From: an uncultured Muribaculaceae bacterium
Lineage (GTDB): Bacteria > Bacteroidota > Bacteroidia > Bacteroidales > Muribaculaceae
Assembly (NCBI GenBank): GCA_910579845.1
Contig: CAJTWL010000030.1
Span: 1 to 23,863, forward strand
DNA length: 23,863 nucleotides
Direction: 5' to 3'
Of the stretch, positions 14,953 through 21,818 are shown piece after piece. Each line of letters opens with the position of its first letter. Within the stretch, counting starts at the first letter, position 1. A model generated the notes under the pieces. That model saw only the letters and a program-made list of their open reading frames with translations. It searched no databases and was not told the origin of the DNA. A program made the position numbers and the translations under genes.

Positions 14953-16224
14953 TCAGTCTATTATGTCGAAGCCGGTATATTTACGCAGGCATTCCGGTAT
15001 TACAATGCCTTCGGGAGTCTGATTGTTCTCAAGCAATGCGGCTACGATACGTGGCAGAGCAAGTGCCGAACCGTTAAGGGTGTGGCACAGGTGAATCTTT
15101 TTGTTTTCATCGCGGTAGCGGCATTTCAGACGGTTTGCCTGATATGATTCGAAATTGCTTACAGAAGATACCTCGAGCCAGCGTTTTTGAGCTGCTGACC
15201 ATACTTCGAAGTCGAATGTGATTGCAGAAGTAAAACTCATATCGCCACCACAAAGACGTAATATATGCCACGGGAGTCCTAACTTCTCAAGCAACCCCTG
15301 GACATGGTCTTTCATCTCTTCAAGAGCGGCATATGAGTTCTCCGGTTTCTCAATGCGTACGATTTCTACTTTGTCAAATTGGTGCAGACGGTTGAGACCG
15401 CGTACGTCTTTGCCATAGCTTCCGGCTTCACGACGCCAGCAAGGAGAGTATGCGCAGTTCTTTTTAGGGAGTTCTGCAGCCGGAATGATCTCGTCGCGAT
15501 ATATATTGGTAACAGGTACTTCCGCAGTCGGTATCAGATATAGGTTGTCTAAATTGATGTGATACATCTGCCCCTCTTTATCGGGAAGCTGTCCTGTACC
15601 ATACCCTGAAGCTTCGTTCACTACAAATGGCGGCTCTACCTCGAGGTAGCCGGCATTCCATGCCTCGTCAAGGAAAAATTGGATAAGTGCACGTTGCAGA
15701 CGTGCTCCCTTGCCTACATAAAACGGGAATCCGGCTCCTGTTACTTTTACGCCTGTTTCAAAATCAATGATGTTGTATTTACGGGCAAGATCCCAATGGG
15801 GAAGAGCGTCTTCCGGAAGCTCAGGGATTACGCCTCCTGTTTTCTCAACAACATTTTGTTCTGCAGTCATGCCTTCCGGGACAGCCGCACAAGGCAGGTT
15901 GGGTACAGTCAAGAGAAGATTGAGCATCTTGGTTTCGCATTCAGCGAGACGGTCTTGCAGACCTTTTGTTTCTCCTTTGATGCGGGCAACTTCATTCTTT
16001 ACATTGTCAGCCTCTTCTTTGTTTCCCTGTTTCATGAGGGCTCCGATTGATGCCGCGAGTTTTTTAAGAGATGCGGCATCATTGTCGGTTTTCTGCTGGA
16101 GACGACGGCGTTCGGCGTCTATTTCAAGAATTTCGGTGATGACAGCTCTACCGTCAAATCCTTTTACCGCCAATCTGCTGATGACAAATTCAGGATCGGC
16201 TTTTATTGTCTGGAGTGTAAGCAT
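14953..16224 (-). CDS. serS: Seryl-tRNA synthetase
   Basis: A 423-residue class II aminoacyl-tRNA synthetase that charges tRNA-Ser with serine. Residues about 1-110 form the N-terminal antiparallel coiled-coil arm that grips the long variable arm of tRNA-Ser (DAERRRLQQKTDN ... KNEVARIKGETKGLQ). The catalytic core holds motif 2 in YSPCWRREAGSYGKDVRGL with RLHQFDKVE after it, and motif 3 in NGSALALPRIVAALLENNQ. Length is normal. It starts 234 bp downstream of yqeY, and that gap is almost wholly occupied by a palindromic element. I found no consensus -7 element in the gap, so serS may depend on readthrough from the yqeY promoter or use an unrecognised one. Confidence 0.97.
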   Translation of the reverse strand: MLTLQTIKADPEFVISRLAVKGFDGRAVITEILEIDAERRRLQQKTDNDAASLKKLAASIGALMKQGNKEEADNVKNEVARIKGETKGLQDRLAECETKMLNLLLTVPNLPCAAVPEGMTAEQNVVEKTGGVIPELPEDALPHWDLARKYNIIDFETGVKVTGAGFPFYVGKGARLQRALIQFFLDEAWNAGYLEVEPPFVVNEASGYGTGQLPDKEGQMYHINLDNLYLIPTAEVPVTNIYRDEIIPAAELPKKNCAYSPCWRREAGSYGKDVRGLNRLHQFDKVEIVRIEKPENSYAALEEMKDHVQGLLEKLGLPWHILRLCGGDMSFTSAITFDFEVWSAAQKRWLEVSSVSNFESYQANRLKCRYRDENKKIHLCHTLNGSALALPRIVAALLENNQTPEGIVIPECLRKYTGFDIID

Positions 16225-16243
16225 TTCTTATCTTATGTTGAAT

Positions 16244-16463
16244 TATAGAGTATGTTGAGTTTTAAACCAAATTAAACATTAATAAAGAGTATATGAATTT
16301 TTAATTTCATCACAAACGATCCTTCGGGCGCTTTCCCAAGATTCATCCGGTCACATAGCCCGGCCGGAGTCCGGCTGACACAAATGCTCCCTTATGAATC
16401 TTTGAAAATCCCTCCGAAGTCTCTGTTTGTGCTAAAATCATTTAAAACTCAACAAACTCTATA
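16244..16463. mobile_element. 220-bp MITE-like palindromic element between yqeY and serS
   Basis: Terminal arms 16244-16266 and 16441-16463 are inverted repeats matching at 22 of 23 positions (core GTTGAGTTTTAAA). Nested inner inverted repeats continue to the centre: CACAAAC (16311) with GTTTGTG (16425), CTTCGG (16322) with CCGAAG (16414), AAGATTCAT (16338) with ATGAATCTT (16394), and GCCGG (16363) with CCGGC (16371). The outermost TATA appears on both sides and may be the target duplication. No ORF is present. The right arm overlaps the yqeY stop codon. As RNA it would fold into one long branched rod in the serS leader. It could be a non-autonomous transposon or a structured RNA. Confidence 0.6.
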
Positions 16464-16914
16464 GAGAGTTCAATAAAGTCTTGACCATTTCGGATATTGC
16501 GCGTCCTTCAGCGCGTCCGGCGAGACGTTTGGAAGCAACGCCCATTACTTTACCCATCTCTTTGGGACCGGCAGCCCCGGTTTCCGTTATAATTGCGGAT
16601 ATTTCTGTTTTAAGTTCATCTGCCGACAGCTGTTTCGGCAAGTACTCCTCAAGCACAGCAGCTTCGGCGAGTTCGTTTTCTGCAAGTTCAGGGCGATTGT
16701 TTTCGGTGTATATTTTTGCGCTTTCCTTACGTTGTTTCACCATTTTGACAAGGATTTTTGTGGCAACCTCATCCGAGAGTTCGCCGTTTGCTCCTTTAGC
16801 TGTCTTTGCTTCAAGAAATTCCTTCTTGGCTCCGCGAAGGGCTTCAAGTCTCACTTTCTCACGGGCGAGCATCGCTTTTTTGATGTCCTCGCTCACTTGT
16901 TCAAAAAGATTCAT
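16459..16914 (-). CDS. yqeY: GatB/YqeY domain protein
   Basis: A 151-residue cytoplasmic protein matching the YqeY family in full: an N-terminal helical segment (LFEQVSEDIKKAMLAREKVRLEALR), then EAAVLEEYLPKQLSADEL, and a C-terminal helical domain ending in GRAEGRAISEMVKTLLNSL. The C-terminal domain is related to the tRNA-binding tail of GatB and GatE amidotransferase subunits; the stand-alone protein has no proven biochemical activity but is often near tRNA-related genes, here serS. The stop codon TAG shares bases with the end of the palindromic element at 16244-16463. It is probably the first gene of the minus-strand run, with a candidate -7 element about 45 bp upstream. Confidence 0.92.
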   Translation of the reverse strand: MNLFEQVSEDIKKAMLAREKVRLEALRGAKKEFLEAKTAKGANGELSDEVATKILVKMVKQRKESAKIYTENNRPELAENELAEAAVLEEYLPKQLSADELKTEISAIITETGAAGPKEMGKVMGVASKRLAGRAEGRAISEMVKTLLNSL

Positions 16915-16958
16915 ATTTTATATTTCACTATTTGTACGTAAATTCTAAATTTAACTTA

Positions 16959-16966
16959 CAAAAATA
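16959..16966 (-). promoter_or_regulatory. Candidate -7 element for yqeY
   Basis: On the minus strand this reads TATTTTTG, matching TAnnTTTG, and would give a leader of about 40 nt. A -33 TTTG at the right distance is lacking. The rest of the 173-bp gap (16915-17087) shows no gene, RNA or clear terminator. Confidence 0.35.
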
Positions 16967-17087
16967 GTGTAAAATTTTTTAATATGCTAATTGAATTGCA
17001 CAACACAAGTGGATAATGTCTTAATTTGAGGTAATTTGGGATGCCTAAGGGCGAGTTCTGTTTAAGAGAAGGATAGCTCCGACCATA

Positions 17088-17786
17088 TCAGTCGAGATTG
17101 TCATCGTAAGGAGTCTTGTTTTGCATGACGAGCGACTGTTCGCGATATTTTGCCGGAGTAAGACCGGTCTCAGCGACAAACTGGGAATAGAATGTGGTCA
17201 TTGAGTTGAACCCGAGATCCGTGGCGAGCTGCTTGATCGGAATATCATCCTTGAGATCGGCGAGTCGCCTGACAGCTTCTTTAATCCTCATGCTGTTGAT
17301 GAATTTGGTAAACGTCATTCCGTATGAGTCGTTAATCACATATGAAAGATATGTTCGGTTCGTGCCGATCATCTTGGCAACTTTGTCTTTGTTGATGTTG
17401 TTGGTTGTATACACTTGCGGATTAAGCATCAGACTTTCAAGCCGCATCTTTATATCGAGGTATTTATCGTTGGAAAGCGGGCTCTGCTGAGGATGAAGCT
17501 CCTCGGCGGAAAGCAGTTCCTCGGGTGTATCTATCTCATTTTCTTTTACCGTTTGCAATTTTTGCTCAAGTTCGCTGATAGTTTCGTGGAGCGCCTTCTC
17601 GGTCATTGCGGCTTTCCCTGTCTGCTTGACTATGGCTTTGTATAGTTTTGACTTTTTATGATACTGTACATACAGCACTATTGTAATTAATACAAGAATA
17701 ATGATGGCTATAAGGATGACGGTTTTCTTCTTTGCCTTTTCAAGACGGAGCTGGGTGTTTACAATAGCGTTTTCCGCGAGTTCCAT
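17088..17786 (-). CDS. C-terminal half of a split TPR-membrane-AraC regulator
   Basis: A 232-residue open frame whose ATG is probably internal to a longer gene. Residues 22-41 are a membrane segment (TVILIAIIILVLITIVLYVQ), about 45-85 a coiled-coil linker, and about 125-215 a full AraC-type double helix-turn-helix (VAKMIGTNRTYLSYVI ... IKQLATDLGFNSMTTFYSQF, ending TGLTPAKYRE). Reading the same frame upstream from the ATG gives EYRTLKSHYD and then a TAG, directly after the TPR half (17817-18899). In Bacteroidetes these parts normally form one protein: extracytoplasmic TPRs sense a signal and the cytoplasmic AraC domain binds DNA. Alone, this half keeps the membrane segment and DNA-binding domain but has lost its sensor. 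Whether it is translated from the internal ATG is unknown. Confidence 0.75.
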   Translation of the reverse strand: MELAENAIVNTQLRLEKAKKKTVILIAIIILVLITIVLYVQYHKKSKLYKAIVKQTGKAAMTEKALHETISELEQKLQTVKENEIDTPEELLSAEELHPQQSPLSNDKYLDIKMRLESLMLNPQVYTTNNINKDKVAKMIGTNRTYLSYVINDSYGMTFTKFINSMRIKEAVRRLADLKDDIPIKQLATDLGFNSMTTFYSQFVAETGLTPAKYREQSLVMQNKTPYDDNLD

Positions 17787-17816
17787 GTCATAATGGCTTT
17801 TCAGGGTGCGGTATTC

Positions 17817-18899
17817 CTACTTGCTGTCGTTCTGAGCCTCGAATTCACTGGCTTCCATGTGTGCTTGTGAGTATTCACCGGCTTTATCCTTGTGACCGGC
17901 TGCCAAGTGGGCATCGGCCAATGATTTCAAAAGAGCCGGCTTGAAGTAGAGGTCCTCTTCTTTCTTCATTTTTTTCTCAGCTGCCTCGAGCACCAGGATG
18001 GCGTTAGCATAGTCTTTTTTTTGAATGAGAAGTTTTGAGTAGCATATTGAAGTTTTGATGAAGGTCTGGAGCGTCACTCCGTTGGAGTATTTCATTGCCG
18101 CTCTCATATTGCTTTCTGCCACATCATGCTTGCCAAGTATGCGCATGGTCTCTCCATAAATCATTGGAATTTGGGCATCCTCCATCTGTCCAAGTGCGGT
18201 CATTTTAAGTTCTGCCTCTTTCATCATGTTCATTGCCAGTTCGTACTCTTCTCTAAGGGCGTAGAAGAAACCGGTATATAGACACCCGATAAGTTCGATT
18301 CGCCCGAGCCCCGCCGCTTTCCCCATGTTGTAGCATTCAATGGCGTATCGCAGGCCTGTGGGATCTTCGTTCTCGAAATATATCTTGGATATATTGGCAA
18401 GAAGTGTGGAGAAGGCTTTGTTGTTTTTTCCTTTTTTTGCGGCATTGAGTCCCTTGAAGAAATAGATGAGTGCGAAGCGTCTGTTCTTTTTTATATGGAG
18501 GTAATAGTTGCCGAATCCGTTGTAGACAGCTGCAAGCATATAGTTGTTGTCTGACTTATTGCAGAGATCCTCCGCCTCGGTGAAATACTGGAAGGGGTCT
18601 TCGGTGTATTCCGGAGCGAAGACTACGCTCTGTCCCTTCATATTCAGACCCATGATTCGTGCCTCGATGCTGCGGGCTTCATTGTTCAGCTTCAGACCGA
18701 GAAGACTGTCGCCGATCACGTACGCCTCTACGAATCTCATTTCCCTCAAAGCGTTGTGTCCGCGTCGGCGCATGGATGTGATCATATCCTCCTCCTTATG
18801 GCAAAGATGTCCGAATGGAGTGCAGAATGTCATAATTATTCCGCACCCTATCAAAGCAAGTGCAGTGATGCCTAATGATAATTTGCGTTTAATCATCAT
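17817..18899 (-). CDS. N-terminal TPR half of a split TPR-membrane-AraC regulator
   Basis: The protein has 360 residues from ATG 18899 (MMIKRKLSL, just before a hydrophobic signal segment GITALALIGCGIIM); an upstream ATG at 18929 would add ten residues. After the signal or membrane segment, residues about 40-350 are a chain of TPR-like helical pairs (for example AAVYNGFGNYYLHIKKNRRFAL and ALLKSLADAHLAAGHKDKAGEY). The frame ends at TAG (17817-17819) after ...NDSK, and the codons that follow in the same frame read EYRTLKSHYD and run straight into the membrane and AraC half. One base change (AAG, CAG or GAG to TAG) explains the split, so I treat both halves as one interrupted gene of about 600 residues. 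A palindromic element also lies upstream at 19003-19194. Confidence 0.75.
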   Translation of the reverse strand: MMIKRKLSLGITALALIGCGIIMTFCTPFGHLCHKEEDMITSMRRRGHNALREMRFVEAYVIGDSLLGLKLNNEARSIEARIMGLNMKGQSVVFAPEYTEDPFQYFTEAEDLCNKSDNNYMLAAVYNGFGNYYLHIKKNRRFALIYFFKGLNAAKKGKNNKAFSTLLANISKIYFENEDPTGLRYAIECYNMGKAAGLGRIELIGCLYTGFFYALREEYELAMNMMKEAELKMTALGQMEDAQIPMIYGETMRILGKHDVAESNMRAAMKYSNGVTLQTFIKTSICYSKLLIQKKDYANAILVLEAAEKKMKKEEDLYFKPALLKSLADAHLAAGHKDKAGEYSQAHMEASEFEAQNDSK

Positions 18900-19002
18900 C
18901 ACGGAAATACAGGTAATAAACGGTTTCAATCAGTTATTTGCTTATAAAAGTCTTGGCAGAAAATTTTATGCCGGAAGACAGTCGCCCAAAATTTTACATT
19001 TA

Positions 19003-19194
19003 GAAGTTGTTTAGATTAATTTTTTATTAACATTTGCAGTCATATTTTGTGCGTGTCGCTTTCATCGAAGAGGCGGCAACCTTCCGGTTGGCACCGATGA
19101 GAGGGAAGGGAGACGCCAAAATAGGACGCAAAGGTTGATAAAAGAATCAAGACAACTTTATTTTTAACATTCGTAAATTAGTCTAAACAACTTC
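19003..19194. mobile_element. 192-bp MITE-like element with TTA flanks
   Basis: Terminal inverted repeats of 20 bp (19003-19022 and 19175-19194, starting GAAGTTGTTTAGA) differ at one position. The trinucleotide TTA lies directly outside both ends (19000-19002 and 19195-19197), as expected for a 3-bp target duplication of the type made by IS5-related elements. Inner inverted repeats include TATTTTG (19043) with CAAAATA (19117), CATCG (19063) with CGATG (19095) and CAACC (19077) with GGTTG (19086). There is no ORF. A near-copy of the right outer flank (CAACTT..TATTTTTAACA) occurs at 19152-19169 and 19188-19207. It lies between the split regulator gene and the DMT transporter gene. Confidence 0.65.
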
Positions 19195-19215
19195 TTATTT
19201 TTAACAAGCTACTTA

Positions 19216-19223
19216 CAAAAGTA
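19216..19223 (-). promoter_or_regulatory. Candidate -7 element of the split regulator, beyond the MITE-like element
   Basis: On the minus strand this reads TACTTTTG, matching TAnnTTTG; no clear -33 TTTG is present. It lies on the far side of the 192-bp element from the regulator start, so the element would sit in the leader. Confidence 0.3.
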
Positions 19224-19293
19224 GAAGTATGTTATAAAAACTAAAAATAAAAAATTAACAGATACGTCAAATTTGCTGTTTCTGTTATTATTT

Positions 19294-19325
19294 TTTGTGC
19301 TTGGAAGCCTGATTTTATAATTTTG
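19294..19325 (+). promoter_or_regulatory. Bacteroidetes-type promoter of the DMT transporter
   Basis: TTTG (19294-19297), a 20-bp spacer and TAATTTTG (19318-19325) match the consensus. Predicted transcription starts about 40 nt before the ATG at 19371. Confidence 0.75.
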
Positions 19326-19335
19326 CAGGCAGAGA

Positions 19336-19363
19336 CGAGTATAATATATCGAGTATAATATAT
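19336..19363. repeat. 14-bp perfect tandem duplication in the DMT transporter leader
   Basis: CGAGTATAATATAT occurs twice head to tail (19336-19349, 19350-19363), lying between the predicted transcription start and the ATG at 19371. Confidence 0.9.
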
Positions 19364-19370
19364 ATTGCTT

Positions 19371-20246
19371 ATGTGGATATTGCTTGCCGTATGTTCCGCT
19401 CTGGGGCTTGGCTTTTATGATATAATGAAGAAGCGGTCGGTACGCGACAATAATGTTCTGGTTGTGCTTTTCCTGAATACGGTGTTCGGAACTTTGCTGA
19501 TGTCTCCAGTGATATTGATGGATCTTGGACATGGCGATTTAGGACTGGGCAATACATTTACGGGACATCTGCAGATTGTATTGAAAGCCGTGATAGTTTT
19601 GAGTTCATGGGTTCTGGGATATTTCTCCATCAAGCATCTGCCACTTACTATTCAGGGTCCTGTTAACGCCTCCCGACCTGTTATGGTGCTTGTCGGAGCA
19701 TTGGTAATATTCGGTGAACGGTTAAATCTGCTACAATGGACAGGTTTGTTACTTGGTTTTGCTTCACTGTTTATGATCAGTAGAATAGGAGCTTCTGAAG
19801 GGTTTTCTCTTAAGAAAAGCAAGTGGCTATGGCTTGCAATAGGCGCCACACTGCTTGGTGCAATCAGTGCATTGTATGATAAATATTTGTTGCGGCATTT
19901 TGAGCCATTTGAAGTGCAGGCATGGTATTCGTTCTATCAGATGCTAATAATGGGAGTAATAGTCTTACTGTTGCGAAGGGGCTCTGATAGAGGAGGTGCA
20001 TTTCATTGGAGATGGTCGATTTTAGGGATTTCTATTTTCCTTACTTCTGCCGATCTGCTTTATTTCTATTCGTTGTCTTTGCCTGATTCAATGATTTCGG
20101 TGGTGTCAATGATACGTAGGGGGAGTGTGTTGGTTTCTTTCTTTTATGGAGTAGTTGTGCTTCATGAACGTAATATCAGGAGAAAACTTATAGACCTTGG
20201 GATTCTTTTTATAAGTCTTTCCTTCCTGATTCTTGGTTCCAGTTAA
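19371..20246 (+). CDS. DMT-superfamily (EamA-type) transporter
   Basis: The protein has 291 residues from ATG 19371; a TTG two codons upstream is less likely. Two EamA-like halves are visible, each with about five membrane segments. The first half ends around residue 135 with the typical PVNASRPVMVLVGALVIFGERLNLLQWTGLLLGFASL. The second starts at KWLWLAIGATLLGAISALYDKYLLRHF and contains DSMISVVSMIRRGSVLVSFFYGVVVLHER, the equivalent paired motif. It is an inner-membrane carrier of the drug/metabolite superfamily; substrates in the family range from amino acids to nucleotide sugars and cannot be told from sequence. It is a single-gene unit with a consensus promoter upstream and a hairpin shared with the tRNA gene downstream. 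Confidence 0.9.
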   Translation: MWILLAVCSALGLGFYDIMKKRSVRDNNVLVVLFLNTVFGTLLMSPVILMDLGHGDLGLGNTFTGHLQIVLKAVIVLSSWVLGYFSIKHLPLTIQGPVNASRPVMVLVGALVIFGERLNLLQWTGLLLGFASLFMISRIGASEGFSLKKSKWLWLAIGATLLGAISALYDKYLLRHFEPFEVQAWYSFYQMLIMGVIVLLLRRGSDRGGAFHWRWSILGISIFLTSADLLYFYSLSLPDSMISVVSMIRRGSVLVSFFYGVVVLHERNIRRKLIDLGILFISLSFLILGSS

Positions 20247-20283
20247 GGAATCCGCTGTCCTCAATTAAAACTCTATGATAATA

Positions 20284-20319
20284 CAAAAGAGACCTTTTCT
20301 CACGAAAAGATCTCTTTTG
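20284..20319. terminator. Bidirectional terminator between DMT transporter and tRNA-Val
   Basis: A long stem, CAAAAGAGA/TCTCTTTTG (20284-20292 with 20311-20319) plus CTTTTC/GAAAAG inside, has one internal mismatch and a 4-nt loop. It begins immediately after the tRNA 3' end on the minus strand and 37 bp after the transporter stop on the plus strand. Confidence 0.85.
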
Positions 20320-20394
20320 TGGGCGTTGACGGATTCGAACCGCCGACCCTCTGCTTGTAAGGCAGATGCTCTAAACCAGCTGAGCTAAACGCCC
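20320..20394 (-). tRNA. tRNA-Val (anticodon TAC)
   Basis: On the minus strand the 75-nt sequence folds into a standard cloverleaf. The 7-bp acceptor stem is GGGCGTT with AACGCCC and the discriminator is A. The D-arm is AGCTCAGCTGGTTTAGAGC, the anticodon arm is TCTGCCTTACAAGCAGA with loop CTTACAA and anticodon TAC, and the T-arm is GGCGGTTCGAATCCGTC. CCA is not encoded, as is usual in Bacteroidetes. A strong hairpin follows directly. Confidence 0.96.
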
Positions 20395-20405
20395 GATTGC
20401 GGATG

Positions 20406-20437
20406 CAAAGTTAAGTCAATTTTTTAAAATCCACAAA
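20406..20437 (-). promoter_or_regulatory. Promoter of tRNA-Val
   Basis: On the minus strand, TTTG (20437-20434), a 20-bp spacer and TAACTTTG (20413-20406) match the consensus exactly. The transcript would start within about 10 nt of the mature tRNA 5' end. Confidence 0.8.
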
Positions 20438-20447
20438 TTTTTTTTGC

Positions 20448-20455
20448 TACTTTTG
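20448..20455 (+). promoter_or_regulatory. Candidate -7 element of the queA-aroA operon
   Basis: TACTTTTG matches TAnnTTTG; upstream at the right distance there is only a T-run without G. It would give a leader of about 50 nt, divergent from the tRNA promoter. Confidence 0.45.
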
Positions 20456-20513
20456 TAAAAAAATTGGGTCTTTTATTCTTTAAAACCAGTCTATTGTATA
20501 GATATTATTGAAA

Positions 20514-21806
20514 ATGAGCAATATACAGAACATAAAAGATATCAGGATTTCAGAATTCGATTATGATCTTCCGGATGATAGAATCCCTCGGCATCCGTTG
20601 TCTATAAGGGATTCATGCAAATTGCTGGAGAGTGATTCTTCAGGAAGATTGTCGCATCATATTTTTCGTGAGTTGCCGGAACTTTTACCGGATAATTCTA
20701 TGCTTTTCTGTAATGACACTCGTGTAATTAATGCACGTATATCTTTTCAGAAAGAAACGGGTTCCAGAATTGAGGTTTTTCTTCTTGATCCGATTGCTCC
20801 TAAAGATTATATCTTTATGTTTCAAACCTATGCAAAATGTAGATGGAGCTGTATGGTAGGTAATTTGAAAAGATGGAAGTCCGGGAAACTGATTAAGAGA
20901 CTCAGAATCGGAGAGAGGGATGTCCTGCTTGCCGCCACCCGTCTTGGAGCGATGGATGGAAACTGTCATGAGATAGAGTTTGAGTGGGATGACCCATTTG
21001 TCAATTTCGCTACCATAATAGATGCGGCAGGATATATACCTATCCCTCCATATCTGAAACGTGCTTCGGAAGAGTCGGACAGTGAGGATTATCAGACGAT
21101 TTATGCTAAGTTTAAAGGTTCTGTGGCCGCTCCTACTGCCGGTCTGCATTTTACACCGGAACTTATGCGGCGGATACGCGAACGGGGAATAGTGGTGTCA
21201 CCGGTTACTCTCCATGTAGGTGCCGGCACTTTTCAGCCTGTGAAATCCGATACGATAGGCGGTCATCCTATGCATACCGAGGTGTTCAGTATTTCCCGTT
21301 CTTCAGTACTTAATATATTGGAGGCTAAAAAAGCGCGGAAAAAAGTTACGGCTGTAGGTACTACGACGGTACGTACTTTGGAGTCGCTTCCATATCTCGG
21401 AAGAAAGATTATGGATGGAGAGTTTAATGTGACTCAATGGGAGGCATATGAGAATCCGATAACTGACAATTCTTTAAAGGAAAACGGAAGCGGACTGGGT
21501 GTTATAGGTTTTCTCGAGAATATATACAGATATATGGAAGATAATGGACTTGATAATCTCACGGCTTCCACCTCCATTATGATCGCTCCCGGTTTTCACT
21601 GGAATATAGTTGATGTAATGGTCACTAATTTCCATCAGCCGCAGTCGACGCTGCTGCTTTTGGTGTCCTCGTTTTTAGAAAGAAACTTGGAGACTGAGTG
21701 TAAGTACTGGCAGTCGATATATAAGGAAGCTTTGGAGAATGGCTATAGATTCCTTTCATATGGCGATGCGTGTCTGTTTTTTCCGTTGGAGACTCATTGT
21801 GTTTGA
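20514..21806 (+). CDS. queA: S-adenosylmethionine:tRNA ribosyltransferase-isomerase
   Basis: The protein has 430 residues from ATG 20514 (a TTG two codons upstream is open too). QueA transfers and isomerises the ribose of SAM onto preQ1-modified tRNA to give epoxyqueuosine in GUN-anticodon tRNAs. Family hallmarks in order: FDYDLPDDRIPRHPL near the start; NDTRVINARI (about 67-76); YQTIYAKFKGSVAAPTAGLHF (about 197-217); VTLHVGAGTFQPV; HTEVFSI; AVGTTTVRTLES; and near the end VTNFHQPQSTLLLLVSSFL. It is about 70 residues longer than the E. coli enzyme (356); extra segments lie around 80-140 and 305-340, and from memory Bacteroidetes members tend to be long. It stands 12 bp before aroA, so the two are likely co-transcribed. 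No other queuosine gene is in the window. Confidence 0.94.
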   Translation: MSNIQNIKDIRISEFDYDLPDDRIPRHPLSIRDSCKLLESDSSGRLSHHIFRELPELLPDNSMLFCNDTRVINARISFQKETGSRIEVFLLDPIAPKDYIFMFQTYAKCRWSCMVGNLKRWKSGKLIKRLRIGERDVLLAATRLGAMDGNCHEIEFEWDDPFVNFATIIDAAGYIPIPPYLKRASEESDSEDYQTIYAKFKGSVAAPTAGLHFTPELMRRIRERGIVVSPVTLHVGAGTFQPVKSDTIGGHPMHTEVFSISRSSVLNILEAKKARKKVTAVGTTTVRTLESLPYLGRKIMDGEFNVTQWEAYENPITDNSLKENGSGLGVIGFLENIYRYMEDNGLDNLTASTSIMIAPGFHWNIVDVMVTNFHQPQSTLLLLVSSFLERNLETECKYWQSIYKEALENGYRFLSYGDACLFFPLETHCV

Positions 21807-21818
21807 GAGATATTCCTT

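Noticed and set aside
15767..16258. 163-codon plus-strand open frame opposite serS
   Set aside because: It is antisense to the serS N-terminal coiled coil; its Ser/Arg-rich composition reflects the complementary strand.
16225..16458. T-box-like or other known aminoacyl-tRNA synthetase leader riboswitch upstream of serS
   Set aside because: No T-box sequence or antiterminator pairing is visible, and T-boxes are not typical of Bacteroidetes. The symmetrical terminal repeats fit a mobile element better.
16244..16463. Retron-like msr/msd structure
   Set aside because: No reverse transcriptase gene is nearby and the terminal repeats indicate a MITE-type layout.
16481..16948. 155-codon plus-strand open frame opposite yqeY
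   Set aside because: It mirrors nearly the whole yqeY gene and has the Ser/Ala/Phe-rich look of a reverse-complement artefact.
17817..17819. TAG as a recoded (pyrrolysine or suppressor) codon
   Set aside because: Other genes in the window end in TAG normally (yqeY, the GNAT gene, the DUF695 gene and aroA), and no recoding machinery is seen; a nonsense mutation is simpler.
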